Below are positions 15,759 through 24,307 of a stretch of 46,981 nt of DNA, in pieces. The DNA comes from Kiritimatiellota bacterium (GTDB lineage: Bacteria; Verrucomicrobiota; Kiritimatiellia; Kiritimatiellales; Tichowtungiaceae), in the NCBI GenBank assembly GCA_014381785.1, contig JACNKZ010000036.1, forward strand, positions 1 to 46,981, read 5' to 3'. The notes beneath the pieces are model-generated. The model saw only the letters and a list, made by a program, of their open reading frames with translations. It made no database searches and had not been told where the DNA came from. A program made the position numbers and the translations under genes. Positions within the stretch are counted from its first letter, which is position 1. Each line of letters starts with the position of its first letter.

Positions 15759-16202
15759 ATGAACACAAAACTCTCTCTCTGCTTTTGTGGTTTGCTCTTG
15801 CTGCTTTCCGGCTGTGCTTCGATTCGCCCGCCGCAGGGGCCATCCCGGAGCGTACTCATTGAGGCGACGGGGTATTGCGACTGCGGCCAATGCTGCGGGT
15901 GGGAGCGAAGCTGGATTCCGCCATTTCGGCCGGTTTATTCGTCCGGCCCTAATAAAGGGAAACCGAAGCGGGTAGGTATCACCGCCTCCGGTGCAAAAGC
16001 CAAGAAGGGAACGATTGCCGCGGATACCCGAACCTATCCGTTCGGAACGGTGATGAGGATTCCGGGTTACGGAATCGGCAGGGTGGAGGATCGCGGCGGA
16101 GCGATTCAGGGTTCGACGCGGATTGATCTGTTTTTCAAAACTCATCAGCAGGCCCTGCAATGGGGCCGCCGCCGTGTCCGCGTCGAAGTCTGGCAGCCAT
16201 AG
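15759..16202 (+). CDS. 3D-domain lipoprotein
   Basis: 147 aa. Signal peptide II with lipobox LLSGC (lipid-bearing Cys about residue 18). The C-terminal half is a 3D (double-psi beta-barrel, MltA-C-like) domain with its three acidic motifs: AADTRTYPFGTVMRIPGYG, VEDRGG and RIDLFF. The middle segment GYCDCGQCCGWERSW is a cysteine cluster common in this subgroup. Probably an outer-membrane-anchored, peptidoglycan-acting protein. Start chosen at ATG 15759, with GGTGGAAAA before it; ATG 15747 is in the repeat. Confidence 0.85.
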   Translation: MNTKLSLCFCGLLLLLSGCASIRPPQGPSRSVLIEATGYCDCGQCCGWERSWIPPFRPVYSSGPNKGKPKRVGITASGAKAKKGTIAADTRTYPFGTVMRIPGYGIGRVEDRGGAIQGSTRIDLFFKTHQQALQWGRRRVRVEVWQP

Positions 16203-16449
16203 TATGGCGACTCTTTTTTCCAATCCTTGGGAGTCGCAGCCTGTCCGCCGATGCGAAGCGAGGCTTGAGCTTGCGCGTTGGAGCCAAGCGTAAACATAAT
16301 TTGACAAAGTCAAATAATGACCAACGGGAATGGTTCAAGCAGTGACTGAAAGGAACGGCAAACCTTGGCGAAGGCCGGAAGCCGCGATGGGCACGTATTT
16401 TTCCAATGATTGGAAAATACGGCCGTAAATCTCCCAAGGGTTGGAAAAC
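16203..16449. repeat. Composite intergenic element, copy 2
   Basis: Fills the convergent spacer between the lipoprotein and the histidine kinase. It contains a degenerate palindrome (TTTTTTCCAATCCTTGGGAG), CAGTGACTGAAAGGAACGGC near 16338-16359, the perfect palindrome TTCCAA-TGA-TTGGAA at 16401-16415 within a longer symmetric arm, and a further degenerate copy at 16432-16449. TTTGACAAAGTCAAA near 16301 is also symmetric. Confidence 0.55.
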
Positions 16450-19221
16450 TTAGCGGCTACTGATGATCTCGTAGGCGGATTCAAGTTTTGCTTCGAGCTG
16501 GTTGATCGCCACCGGTTTAGCCAGAAACTCGTTCATACCGGATTCCATAATTTTTTTCCGTTCATCTGCCATGACCCCGGCGGTCAGAGCGACAATCCAC
16601 GGAGTATCTTTTTTGCCGGTGTGCTTGCGGATTTCCATGGTGGCATCCAAACCGTTCATGTGCGGCATTTGAACGTCCATCAGGACAAGGTCGTATTCGG
16701 CATCGATAACCGCCGCGACCGCTTCCCGTCCATCTTCGACAAAGACGGCGTTTTCGTACCCGAGGCGCTGGAGCATCATCTGGACAACACGCTGGTTGAT
16801 CGGGTTGTCTTCCGCAACGAGAATGCGCAGGGGAAGCTTCTTTTTCGGCCGCAGGTGTTCGTCAGAGGATGGTTCGGCGTGTCCGCCCTGCCGTCCGTGG
16901 TCGACCAAATTTGTCATTTGCTGGCGCAGTTTATTCATTTTAACCGGTTTCGCCATGCGGGCCTGAATGGACGGATGGGGAGGAATGGTTTCGTAGGAGC
17001 TGCTCAAAATGATAACCGGTGTGGCGGGGTAGTCGGGCAGTTTGTAGATGGCTCTGGCCAGTTCCGCGCCATCCATGACCGGCATTTGGAAGTCGAGCAG
17101 CATGATGTCGTAGGGCGGACTTTGCTTCAGGTGGTCAACCACCAGTTCGGGGTGCGAGAACAGTTCGGGAAGGGCTTCCCACTGCTTCATTTGAGCGAAG
17201 AGAATATTACGATTTGTTTCGTTGTCGTCCACAATGAGAACCCGCTTGCCCTTTAGCTGGCCCGTATACGCCTGTTCGGCTTTCTGTGTCGGCATGGCAT
17301 CTACTGGAAGGTTAACCGTGAAGTGGAAGGTGGTTCCGACTCCTTCTTCGCTTTCCAGCCACACTTCGCCGCCCATGAGTTCGATCAGCCGGCGGCTGAT
17401 GGCCAGCCCCAGTCCGGTTCCGCCGTATTTACGTGTATCGGAGACATCGGCCTGTGTGAAGGACTGGAAGAGGCGTGTCTGAGCTTCTTCTGAGATTCCA
17501 ATTCCCGTATCGCTAACCGAGAACTCGAGTTGGCAGCGCTCACTATCCGTTTCCTGTTCGGGAACGGAAACCCGGACGCTGACTTCACCCTCTTCTGTGA
17601 ATTTAATCGCGTTACCGAGCAGGTTAACAACGACCTGGCGCAACCGGGTCGGATCGCCTTTAAAGCATTCGGGCACATGCGGCTCAACACAACAGAGCAA
17701 TTCCAGATTTTTATGAGAGGCGGCCTGTACAAACAGGTCAAATGCGTCTTCAACACAGCTCCGAAGATCGAACGGAATGATTTCCAGATCAATTTTACCC
17801 GCCTCAATTTTAGAGTAATCGAGAATGTCGTTGATGATTGTCAGCAGGTTTTCTCCGCTCACCTGAATGGTGTGAGCAAACTCTTCTTGCTGTTCGTTAA
17901 GATCGGTTCCCAGCATCAGGCTGGAGGCGCCGATCACCCCGTTCATCGGCGTGCGGATCTCATGGCTCATCATCGCCAAGAATGCGCTTTTTGCTTTGTT
18001 GGCGGTTTCCGCCTCTTCTTGCGCCTTGATCAGCGCTTTTTCATTTTCAACCTGCTGGGTCACATAACGACTGATGCCGACCAGTCCGATCACTTCGCCC
18101 TCTTCATTTTTCATCGGGCACTTGATGGACTCGATGTACTCAACGGTTCCGTCTTTATTGGTGTGGCGCTCACGGATTCGCAAGACCTCATCGTTCGCCA
18201 TTTGCTTTTGTTCGTTGTCAAATAGTTGTTGTCCAAGCGGAGCCGGGTGCATGTCGATATCCGTTTTCCCGATCAAATCGTCGACGGAATTTACATTGTT
18301 CGCTTTCACCCACGCTTTGTTTCCGCCCATCACACGGGAGTCCCGATCTTTAAAGTAGAACAGGTCTTCCAGGTTGTCGAAAATAGCCCGGATGAACGAT
18401 GCGTTCTGCTCGGCGTCATGCTTGGCCTTAACCAGCTCCTCTTCACGTACGACCTGATTTGTGATGTCGCGCGATATGCCGGCCAACCCGATGCAGCGTC
18501 CGGACGGGCTTCGCAGAGGGCTTTTTATAGATTCCAGATACTGGACGCTGCCGTCATCCTGCACATATTTTTCGCGCTCACGGACCGTCTTGCCGCCCGC
18601 CATAATGGCCGCTTCTTTTTCGCAGGCTATCTTCCCTGCCTCTCCGGGCATAAGATCCTGATCGCTTTTGCCTAGAATTTCTTCTTCGGACTCAAAGCCA
18701 TGATGCTTGAAGCAGGTTGAGTTCGCGCCCAGCATGCGGCCCTGGGTGTCTTTAAAGTAAAAGTGGTCTTCCAGGTTGTCGAAAATCACATCAACCAGAG
18801 CCTGCTTCTGTTTGGCATCTTCTTCGGCTTCGTGTTGCGCGGTGATATTCTCCATGTATCCGTTCCAGAGCGTGCTGCCGTCGCGCAACCCCTCCGGTAC
18901 GGCGTGGATCTGGATCCAGTGAAGGCGCTCCTGCGGCGACGTGGTTCGGATGATAATTTTAAATGGTTCGAGCCGGGAAGCGGATCGGTCCAGTGCCTGG
19001 CGGAACTCGTCGGCCGACTCTTTGCAGATTCGATCCCAGGCCAGACTGCCGTCTTTGGCCAGTTCTTTCGGGGTCGCAAAAAAGATATCCTCGACGGCAA
19101 CGGTCGAGTAGGGGAACACGCTTTGACGGCTTGGCCACTCCCGATATTCAAAAACCGTTCCAGGGAGACGACCAATTAGTTTCAGCAACTGCGTTTTCCG
19201 TAAAAATTTACTCTTTCTCAT
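16450..19221 (-). CDS. Hybrid sensor histidine kinase with PAS and two receiver domains
   Basis: 923 aa with no obvious membrane helix, so likely cytoplasmic. Order: a degenerate PAS-like domain (about 15-130), two related PAS domains (about 145-265 and 280-395, each with IFDNLED and FYFKD), HisKA with phospho-acceptor His near residue 420 (MMSHEIRTPMNGV), HATPase with N box (NLLGNAIKFTEEG), DTGIGI and GGTGLGLAIS, a first receiver (VLIVDDNETNR, MLLDFQMPVMDG) and a second receiver (RILVAEDNPINQR, LVLMDVQMPHMNG). Start has an AAGGA Shine-Dalgarno. No output regulator gene is adjacent, so its phosphorelay partner is unknown. Confidence 0.93.
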   Translation of the reverse strand: MRKSKFLRKTQLLKLIGRLPGTVFEYREWPSRQSVFPYSTVAVEDIFFATPKELAKDGSLAWDRICKESADEFRQALDRSASRLEPFKIIIRTTSPQERLHWIQIHAVPEGLRDGSTLWNGYMENITAQHEAEEDAKQKQALVDVIFDNLEDHFYFKDTQGRMLGANSTCFKHHGFESEEEILGKSDQDLMPGEAGKIACEKEAAIMAGGKTVREREKYVQDDGSVQYLESIKSPLRSPSGRCIGLAGISRDITNQVVREEELVKAKHDAEQNASFIRAIFDNLEDLFYFKDRDSRVMGGNKAWVKANNVNSVDDLIGKTDIDMHPAPLGQQLFDNEQKQMANDEVLRIRERHTNKDGTVEYIESIKCPMKNEEGEVIGLVGISRYVTQQVENEKALIKAQEEAETANKAKSAFLAMMSHEIRTPMNGVIGASSLMLGTDLNEQQEEFAHTIQVSGENLLTIINDILDYSKIEAGKIDLEIIPFDLRSCVEDAFDLFVQAASHKNLELLCCVEPHVPECFKGDPTRLRQVVVNLLGNAIKFTEEGEVSVRVSVPEQETDSERCQLEFSVSDTGIGISEEAQTRLFQSFTQADVSDTRKYGGTGLGLAISRRLIELMGGEVWLESEEGVGTTFHFTVNLPVDAMPTQKAEQAYTGQLKGKRVLIVDDNETNRNILFAQMKQWEALPELFSHPELVVDHLKQSPPYDIMLLDFQMPVMDGAELARAIYKLPDYPATPVIILSSSYETIPPHPSIQARMAKPVKMNKLRQQMTNLVDHGRQGGHAEPSSDEHLRPKKKLPLRILVAEDNPINQRVVQMMLQRLGYENAVFVEDGREAVAAVIDAEYDLVLMDVQMPHMNGLDATMEIRKHTGKKDTPWIVALTAGVMADERKKIMESGMNEFLAKPVAINQLEAKLESAYEIISSR

Positions 19222-19447
19222 AGTCCTTCCATTGTGCCAGAAAATCAGACGGAAACAACCTTGTATTTTAAGAAATAAGCCTTTTTAAACAACCTCGCTG
19301 ACGCCGTTTAGAAACAGGCGCTTTCTCACAGGAAACAGGGGTGAACCCCGCCGCTGGCGGGGCAAACTTTATGACGCCACGTTCATTATTTGCATGCGCA
19401 AATTATTTACCGCTACGTTTTCAGGTTCCTCTGTGCCTTCGTGTCCC

Positions 19448-20269
19448 TTATGGGAGGATTTTTGGTGTCAGCGTAATGGTGGTGTTGACGGACTGTCCGC
19501 CCGGCGCGGTTCCGATCAGAAATTTCGACGAAAAGTCCTTATCTTCACTGAATCCGCCGATGCTGATCGTCTGCCCATCTGCCACCGTCACCTCCGTGGC
19601 GAGGTGCGTAAACTGGATTGTGTCGCGCGAACCGTCCTTCAATCGTCCGCTTAGTTCCGGAATCAGACGGACGCGAATGATGCCCGGGCTGACGATGGTC
19701 GGCTCCACCGCCAGAAAAGACCCGACCTCTTTCCACTCAATTCCCACCTCGCGAATGTAGCCGTGGCGGTAGCCGTATTCGGTTAGCCAACTGATATACG
19801 GCACGCTCTCGCCGACGCGCAGCGTGGCGGACTGCCCGTCCATCGCCACCAGCATTTGGGTTGTGCTCTCGTTCAGTGTGCTGCTGCGGTTGGTAAATCG
19901 GCCTTCAAACGAACCGTGCACATCGCCGTCGTGGAGTACGATCGGCCCTTTCGGACGGATGCCGAACTCGCTCTGTCGGCTTCCACCAGTGGTGTCGAAA
20001 TTGACGTTGATCTGGATGTTTTTGGGCGGGGCGTCCAGGTCGCGGAGTATCTGCTGCACCAGCGTGTGTTGCGCGGCGGTGCCGTTCACAAGGAGTTTGC
20101 GGTCAACGGCTTGAATCACCAGATCATTGGTGGAGGGCATCATCATCGGGGCGATGGTGGCGATTTCCTCCGGATTGGCGTAGCTCACCGTATAGGTCTG
20201 TAGCGTAATCTCCTCAGCGGCAAACACACCGGCTGCCGCGAAAAGCAGAGCCAAAAGAAAAACTTTCAT
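19448..20269 (-). CDS. Short secretin-like protein
   Basis: 273 aa, signal peptide MKVFLLALLFAAAGVFAAEE. Residues about 25-90 resemble the N1-type ring domain of secretins (LQTYTVSYANPEEIATIAPM, then LVQQILRDLD). From about 145 the secretin core signature appears (QSATLRVGESVPYIS, TEVTVADGQTISIGGFSED). The chain ends soon after at LTPKILP, which is near the expected C-terminus, but the total is much shorter than GspD or PilQ (500-700 aa). So either a small outer-membrane secretin paralogue or a non-pore relative. ATG 20269 is chosen on GAGAGG. No type II or pilus genes are nearby. Confidence 0.7.
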   Translation of the reverse strand: MKVFLLALLFAAAGVFAAEEITLQTYTVSYANPEEIATIAPMMMPSTNDLVIQAVDRKLLVNGTAAQHTLVQQILRDLDAPPKNIQINVNFDTTGGSRQSEFGIRPKGPIVLHDGDVHGSFEGRFTNRSSTLNESTTQMLVAMDGQSATLRVGESVPYISWLTEYGYRHGYIREVGIEWKEVGSFLAVEPTIVSPGIIRVRLIPELSGRLKDGSRDTIQFTHLATEVTVADGQTISIGGFSEDKDFSSKFLIGTAPGGQSVNTTITLTPKILP

Positions 20270-20430
20270 CGTCAACCTCTCTTTCCGCGGAGAATTCTAC
20301 ACCTTTCCGAGGGCTGGAAAAGCTCCCAAAGACGGACAGTTTTAACCACGAATGAACACGAATATTCACGAATAAAGAGGTGATGTGTTTTAACCACGGA
20401 TAAACGCGGATGGGAAAGAGAGTGGGAGAG

Positions 20431-20490
20431 GGAGAGGGGTCAGCCCGTGATTTGTAGCAGGGAGAGGGGTCAGCCCGTGATTTGTAGCAT
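20431..20490. repeat. Tandem 30-base repeat with GGGGTCAGCCC
   Basis: Two adjacent 30-base units starting GGAGAGGGGTCAGCCCGTGA, differing only in the last base. A similar GGGGTCAGCC lies before the transposase start at the right edge (46873-46883), and a third partial GGGGTCA follows at 20522. Confidence 0.85.
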
Positions 20491-20755
20491 TTTCGCCTGT
20501 TCCTTTGCGTTCCTTGGAGGAGGGGTCAAAGCTTCCGCCTTCTTTTCAATACGGCGAGACACGTCGCTAACCTGCGTCGCTAAAGCTATGCAGGTCAGGA
20601 AAGCTTCCGCCTTCATCTATTACGGCGAGACAAGACGGCTTGGCAGGCCGTAGAAGTAGAGCACAGCTCACTTCACGGCAGGTGAGCCCGGGCTGTAACG
20701 CCAGCGAAGTGCGGTACGCAGGAGAAGCGGCTCGCTCGGAGAGCACGCCCTACCA

Positions 20756-20782
20756 AAGAAAAAGCCCCGCGCGCCTGCGGGG
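20756..20782 (-). terminator. Orphan terminator-like hairpin
   Basis: On the minus strand CCCCGC, six-base loop, GCGGGG, then CTTTTTCTT. A good intrinsic terminator shape, but there is no minus-strand gene upstream of it in this window (rnf genes run the other way). Confidence 0.4.
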
Positions 20783-20871
20783 TGGCGATGAATCTTTTCG
20801 ACGCTTTGAGTTGAGCCCGTCGGGGAGGTCACCTAAACTGCCTCGTTTTTGAAATTTTTGGAGGACGGTTT

Positions 20872-21474
20872 ATGACGGATAATATCCTGACGATTACGAT
20901 CGGCGCGATTCTGGTTAACAATTTTGTTTTAGCGAAATTCCTAGGGATTTGCCCCTTTTTGGGGGTGTCGAAAAAGATCAAAACCGCGCTGGGCATGTCC
21001 GGTGCCGTCGTTTTTGTGATGACACTTTCTTCACTGGTGACCTCGGTAATCTATAAGTACATCCTGTCCAAAACCTTCACGGTGGCCGGAACGGAGATCA
21101 ATCTGACCTTCCTGAAGATTCTGGTGTTTATTGTGGTGATTGCCGCGCTGGTGCAGCTGGTTGAAATTATCCTTCAAAAATTCAGCCCACCGCTCTATCA
21201 GGCGCTCGGGATTTTCCTTCCGCTGATTACCACCAACTGCGCGGTGCTCGGCGCGGCCGAGCTCAGCGTGCAGGCCGGGCGCGGGGTGCTCGAGTCGACG
21301 ATCTTTGGTTTTTGTTCCGCGCTCGGGTTCGCCCTGGCGCTGATTCTGTTTTCCAGCCTGCGCGAGAAGCTGGATCTGGCTCAGGTGCCGAAACCCCTTC
21401 AGGGAACGGCGATCGGGCTGATCACCGCCGGTATTCTGGCGATGGTGTTTATGGGATTTTCCGGATTAGTTTAA
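20872..21474 (+). CDS. rnfA: Rnf electron transport complex subunit A
   Basis: Membrane subunit of the ferredoxin:NAD+ oxidoreductase (Rnf), which couples ferredoxin oxidation to Na+ or H+ export. 200 aa, six hydrophobic segments, with the conserved NNFVLAKFLGICPFLGVSKK and ITTNCAVLGAAE that carry the cysteines of the membrane-embedded iron-sulfur site shared with RnfE. GGAGGA precedes the ATG. It opens an operon in the gamma-proteobacterial order A-B-C-D-G-E, interrupted once after rnfA. Confidence 0.95.
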   Translation: MTDNILTITIGAILVNNFVLAKFLGICPFLGVSKKIKTALGMSGAVVFVMTLSSLVTSVIYKYILSKTFTVAGTEINLTFLKILVFIVVIAALVQLVEIILQKFSPPLYQALGIFLPLITTNCAVLGAAELSVQAGRGVLESTIFGFCSALGFALALILFSSLREKLDLAQVPKPLQGTAIGLITAGILAMVFMGFSGLV

Positions 21475-21553
21475 CCGGCGTTCCGCCACGAAATATGAAA
21501 TATGAAGATTTTATGTAAATTTTTATGGGAACAAATAGTTTAGAAAATCTAAA

Positions 21554-22050
21554 CCACCCGCTCATGAAATCGCTGGAGAGAACAACCGAGTTTGTGGTTG
21601 AGTTCCAAAAAAGGAAATTCGATGGATAAAGAGCTAGATCTGCCAGAAAAGATAATTGGTGCGGCAATTGAGGTTCATAACTACTGGGGGCCGGGGCTTC
21701 TGGAAAGCATTTATGAAAAAAGTCTCGCTCACGAGTTGGCGCTACGGGGAGTGAGCGTCAAACGACAGGTTCGTTTAGACCTGAAATATAAAGATCTAAT
21801 TCTAGATGATGAATTTGTTCTGGATCTGGTTGTGGAAGGAAAGGTTGTTGTCGAACTGAAAGTGGTTAAGGAGATTGCTCCGATTCATGAAGCGCAACTC
21901 ATTACCTATATGAAGTTGACGAATTGTAAGGTTGGACTTCTCATTAACTTTAATGTTTTGAAGCTGAAGGACGGGATTCGGAGAATTGTTTTGTAGAAAA
22001 CTCGGTGGTTCACTCGGCTGTTTTCTCCAGTGAACGTAGAGAACGGGTGG
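21554..22050. mobile_element. Inverted-repeat cassette with a GxxExxY gene
   Basis: The left arm (21554-21604) and right arm (21999-22050) are complementary in register. CCACCCG pairs with CGGGTGG, CTC with GAG, a 17-base block starting GGAGAGAACAACC pairs with ACTCGGCTGTTTTCTCC (one wobble, one mismatch), and GAGTT pairs with AACTC. The single gene between them fits almost exactly inside. The structure resembles intervening-sequence elements of 23S rRNA, where a long helix closes a small ORF. It separates rnfA from rnfB. Confidence 0.7.
21622..21996 (+). CDS. GxxExxY family protein
   Basis: 124 aa. Residues 5-35 carry the family name motif as GPGLLESIYEKSLAHEL, followed by a PD-(D/E)xK-like core (DLVVEGKVVVELKVVKEI) and QLITYMKLTNCKVGLLINF. 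Biochemical function is not established; the fold suggests a nuclease relative. ATG 21622 has AAGGAA seven bases upstream. Base use is more AT-rich than the flanking rnf genes, and the gene sits inside an inverted repeat, so I treat it as an acquired cassette rather than part of Rnf. Confidence 0.88.
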   Translation: MDKELDLPEKIIGAAIEVHNYWGPGLLESIYEKSLAHELALRGVSVKRQVRLDLKYKDLILDDEFVLDLVVEGKVVVELKVVKEIAPIHEAQLITYMKLTNCKVGLLINFNVLKLKDGIRRIVL

Positions 22051-22147
22051 TGGGAAAGTCGCCCGCTCCACTGAATTATACGAAGAACCAATATGAATGA
22101 TGAACTATGAAAAAGGTATTTCTCTTTAACATAAGGGCAACCACGCG

Positions 22148-22978
22148 ATGACGATTATACTGACTTCTTTGATTTTTGCGGCGCTGCTCGGCGCCATCCT
22201 CGCGGTGGTTATCGGCGCGGCGGCCAAAGCCTTTGCCGTGGAAATCGATCCGCGCATTGAAACGGTGACCGATATGCTGCCCGGCGCCAATTGCGGCGGC
22301 TGCGGCTATGCCGGTTGCGCCGATTTCGGTAAAGCCATCGTCGAAAATGGAGTTCCGCCCTCACAGTGCCCGGTTGCATCCGCTAAAGACGCCGGACGCA
22401 TCGCGGAATATCTCGGAATGAAGGCTGAGGAAAAAGAAAAAGTGATCGCGGTCGTCAAATGCAGCGGCGGCATTTCCACCACGGAGCGTTCTCCTTATAA
22501 CGGAGTCAACGACTGTCGGTCTGCGGTGCTGGTCGCCGGCGGCGCCAAGGGGTGCGACTACGGCTGCATCGGGTTCGCCAGCTGCGCGCGCGCCTGTCCG
22601 TTTGATGCCATTGAAATTCGCGACGGTCTTGCGGTGGTTCATCCGGATCTATGCGTCGGTTGCGGCAAATGCGTCGATACCTGCCCGAAGAATCTGATTG
22701 TTCTGGTTCCCGCCTCCGTGGATGTGCATGTCTACTGCAATTCGCCGGAGAAGGGGCCGGTTAAGCGTAAAGTCTGCAAAACCGCCTGTATCGCCTGCCG
22801 CAAATGCGTCAAAGCCGCGGACAACGAAGATCAGATGATCATTAAGGGATTTCTGATTGAAACCAATTATGACAACCCGCCAATTTCTGATCTGGTTGAA
22901 AAAACCGGCTGTCCCACGACTGCCCTGCGCCTGGCTTCTAAACACGCCGCCGGTGCATACGAAGGAGTTTCGAAATGA
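22148..22978 (+). CDS. rnfB: Rnf electron transport complex subunit B
   Basis: Ferredoxin-like electron entry subunit. One N-terminal membrane helix (residues 4-28), then the RnfB four-cysteine domain (NCGGCGYAGCADFG ... SQCPV), and two groups of ferredoxin-type clusters (GCIGFASCARACPFDAIEI; LCVGCGKCVDTCPKNLIVL; CIACRKCVKA). 276 aa. ATG overlaps no other gene; rnfC follows with a four-base ATGA overlap, so translation is coupled. Confidence 0.95.
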   Translation: MTIILTSLIFAALLGAILAVVIGAAAKAFAVEIDPRIETVTDMLPGANCGGCGYAGCADFGKAIVENGVPPSQCPVASAKDAGRIAEYLGMKAEEKEKVIAVVKCSGGISTTERSPYNGVNDCRSAVLVAGGAKGCDYGCIGFASCARACPFDAIEIRDGLAVVHPDLCVGCGKCVDTCPKNLIVLVPASVDVHVYCNSPEKGPVKRKVCKTACIACRKCVKAADNEDQMIIKGFLIETNYDNPPISDLVEKTGCPTTALRLASKHAAGAYEGVSK

Positions 22979-24303
22979 GCCCCAAGACCCATAAATTTAA
23001 AGGCGGCGTTCATCCGGACGACAGCAAAAGGCTTTCCGCATCCAAAGCGGTTGTCGACGCGCCGCTTCTCGATAAATACACCGTGATCGTCCACCAGAAC
23101 ATCGGGGCACCGCCGGAAGTCGTTGTTGAAAAAGGCGATGAGGTCAAAAAGGGCGATCTGCTCGCTAAAGCCGCCGGCTTTGTCTCGGTTCCGCTTCATG
23201 CGCCGACCAGCGGCACCGTCACCGCAATCGATAAATGCGAAGGCCCGACCGGCATCCGTGTTCCGTCGATTGAAATTACCGCCGACGGCGAAGACACCTG
23301 GGGTGACTGCATGACGCCGATCGCCGACTGGCAACAGGCCGAGCCGGCCGATTTGAAACAGCGCGTCTCGGATGCCGGGGTTGTCGGAATGGGCGGCGCG
23401 GGCTTTCCGGCGCATGTGAAGCTTTCCCCGCAAAAACCGATTAATACGCTCATTCTTAACGGCGCGGAGTGCGAACCCTATCTGACCGCCGACCACCGCT
23501 TGATGCTGGAGCAGGCCGAAGACGTTGTGCTCGGCGCGGCCATTCTCGCCCGCATCCTCGGACTCGAAACCGCGATCATCGGGGTTGAGAACAATAAACC
23601 CGACGCCATTGCGGCGCTGGAAAAGGTGGCCGGCAAATACAACGTTCAAGTGCAGGGTCTGCCCGTCAATTACCCGCAGGGGGCCGAAAAACAGCTTATT
23701 TATGCACTGACCGGTCGCGAAGTGCCGATCGGCGGCCTGCCGATGGATGTCGGCTGCGTTGTGCAGAATGTCGCCTCCGCGGTCGCGGTTGCCGATGCCG
23801 TCGTCAAGGGCCGGCCGTTGATTGAACGCATCACCACCGTAACCGGCGAGCCGCTCGTTAACCCCGGCAACTGGCGCTTCCGTCTCGGTACGCCGGTTTC
23901 CAAAGCCATTGAGCTGGCGGGCGGCGTAAAATATCAGCCCGCCAAGTTGCTGCTTGGGGGTCCGATGATGGGTTTCGCGCAGAGCTCGCTCGATGTCACC
24001 GTTATGAAGAACACCTCCGGCATTCTGCTGATTCCGGCGGAACAGGTTTCGCTGTACACCTCCGAGCCGTGCATTCGCTGCGGTAAATGTGTTCAGGTCT
24101 GCCCGATGGATATTTTGCCCGCCACCATCAGCCAGGCGGTCGAAAACGAACGGTTCGACTGGGCCGCGCAGCTGAATGTGCTCGCCTGTATCGAATGCGG
24201 ATCGTGCAGTTATGTCTGTCCCTCGCACCGCCCGCTCAATCAACACTTCAAGCGCGCCAAAGCTGAAATTATGGCGGCGCGGAGAAAAGAACAAAAGAAG
24301 TAA
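22975..24303 (+). CDS. rnfC: Rnf electron transport complex subunit C
   Basis: NADH- and FMN-binding peripheral subunit, related to NuoF. 442 aa. It starts with FKGGVHPDDSKRLS, has a barrel-sandwich segment (VKKGDLLAKAAGFVSVPLHA), the nucleotide loop GMGGAGFPAHVKL and GAECEPYLTADH, and two [4Fe-4S] motifs near the C-terminus (CIRCGKCVQVCP and CIECGSCSYVCP). No long alanine-rich C-terminal tail is present, unlike in some proteobacteria. Confidence 0.95.
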   Translation: MSPKTHKFKGGVHPDDSKRLSASKAVVDAPLLDKYTVIVHQNIGAPPEVVVEKGDEVKKGDLLAKAAGFVSVPLHAPTSGTVTAIDKCEGPTGIRVPSIEITADGEDTWGDCMTPIADWQQAEPADLKQRVSDAGVVGMGGAGFPAHVKLSPQKPINTLILNGAECEPYLTADHRLMLEQAEDVVLGAAILARILGLETAIIGVENNKPDAIAALEKVAGKYNVQVQGLPVNYPQGAEKQLIYALTGREVPIGGLPMDVGCVVQNVASAVAVADAVVKGRPLIERITTVTGEPLVNPGNWRFRLGTPVSKAIELAGGVKYQPAKLLLGGPMMGFAQSSLDVTVMKNTSGILLIPAEQVSLYTSEPCIRCGKCVQVCPMDILPATISQAVENERFDWAAQLNVLACIECGSCSYVCPSHRPLNQHFKRAKAEIMAARRKEQKK

Positions 24304-24307
24304 TACC

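Larger units (their letters stand above)
20276..20871. repeat. Gene-free, repeat-rich spacer
   Basis: No convincing gene. From left to right: two AACCACGAA/AACCACGGA-type units (20344-20410), a perfect tandem pair of 30-base units (20431-20490), two copies of GCTTCCGCCTTC followed by TACGGCGAGACA about 72 bases apart (20531 and 20603), and a GC-rich hairpin with a minus-strand T run (20756-20782). The final 90 bases should hold the rnf promoter, but I cannot single one out. Confidence 0.6.

Noticed and set aside
16296-16320. TTTGACAAAGTCAAA as an operator or promoter
   Set aside because: It lies in a convergent spacer between two 3' ends, so no start nearby needs it; treated as part of the repeat element.
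20500-20760. Possible small gene or RNA before rnfA
   Set aside because: Open frames there have no Shine-Dalgarno or family resemblance and are made of internal repeats; no conserved RNA fold is recognised.
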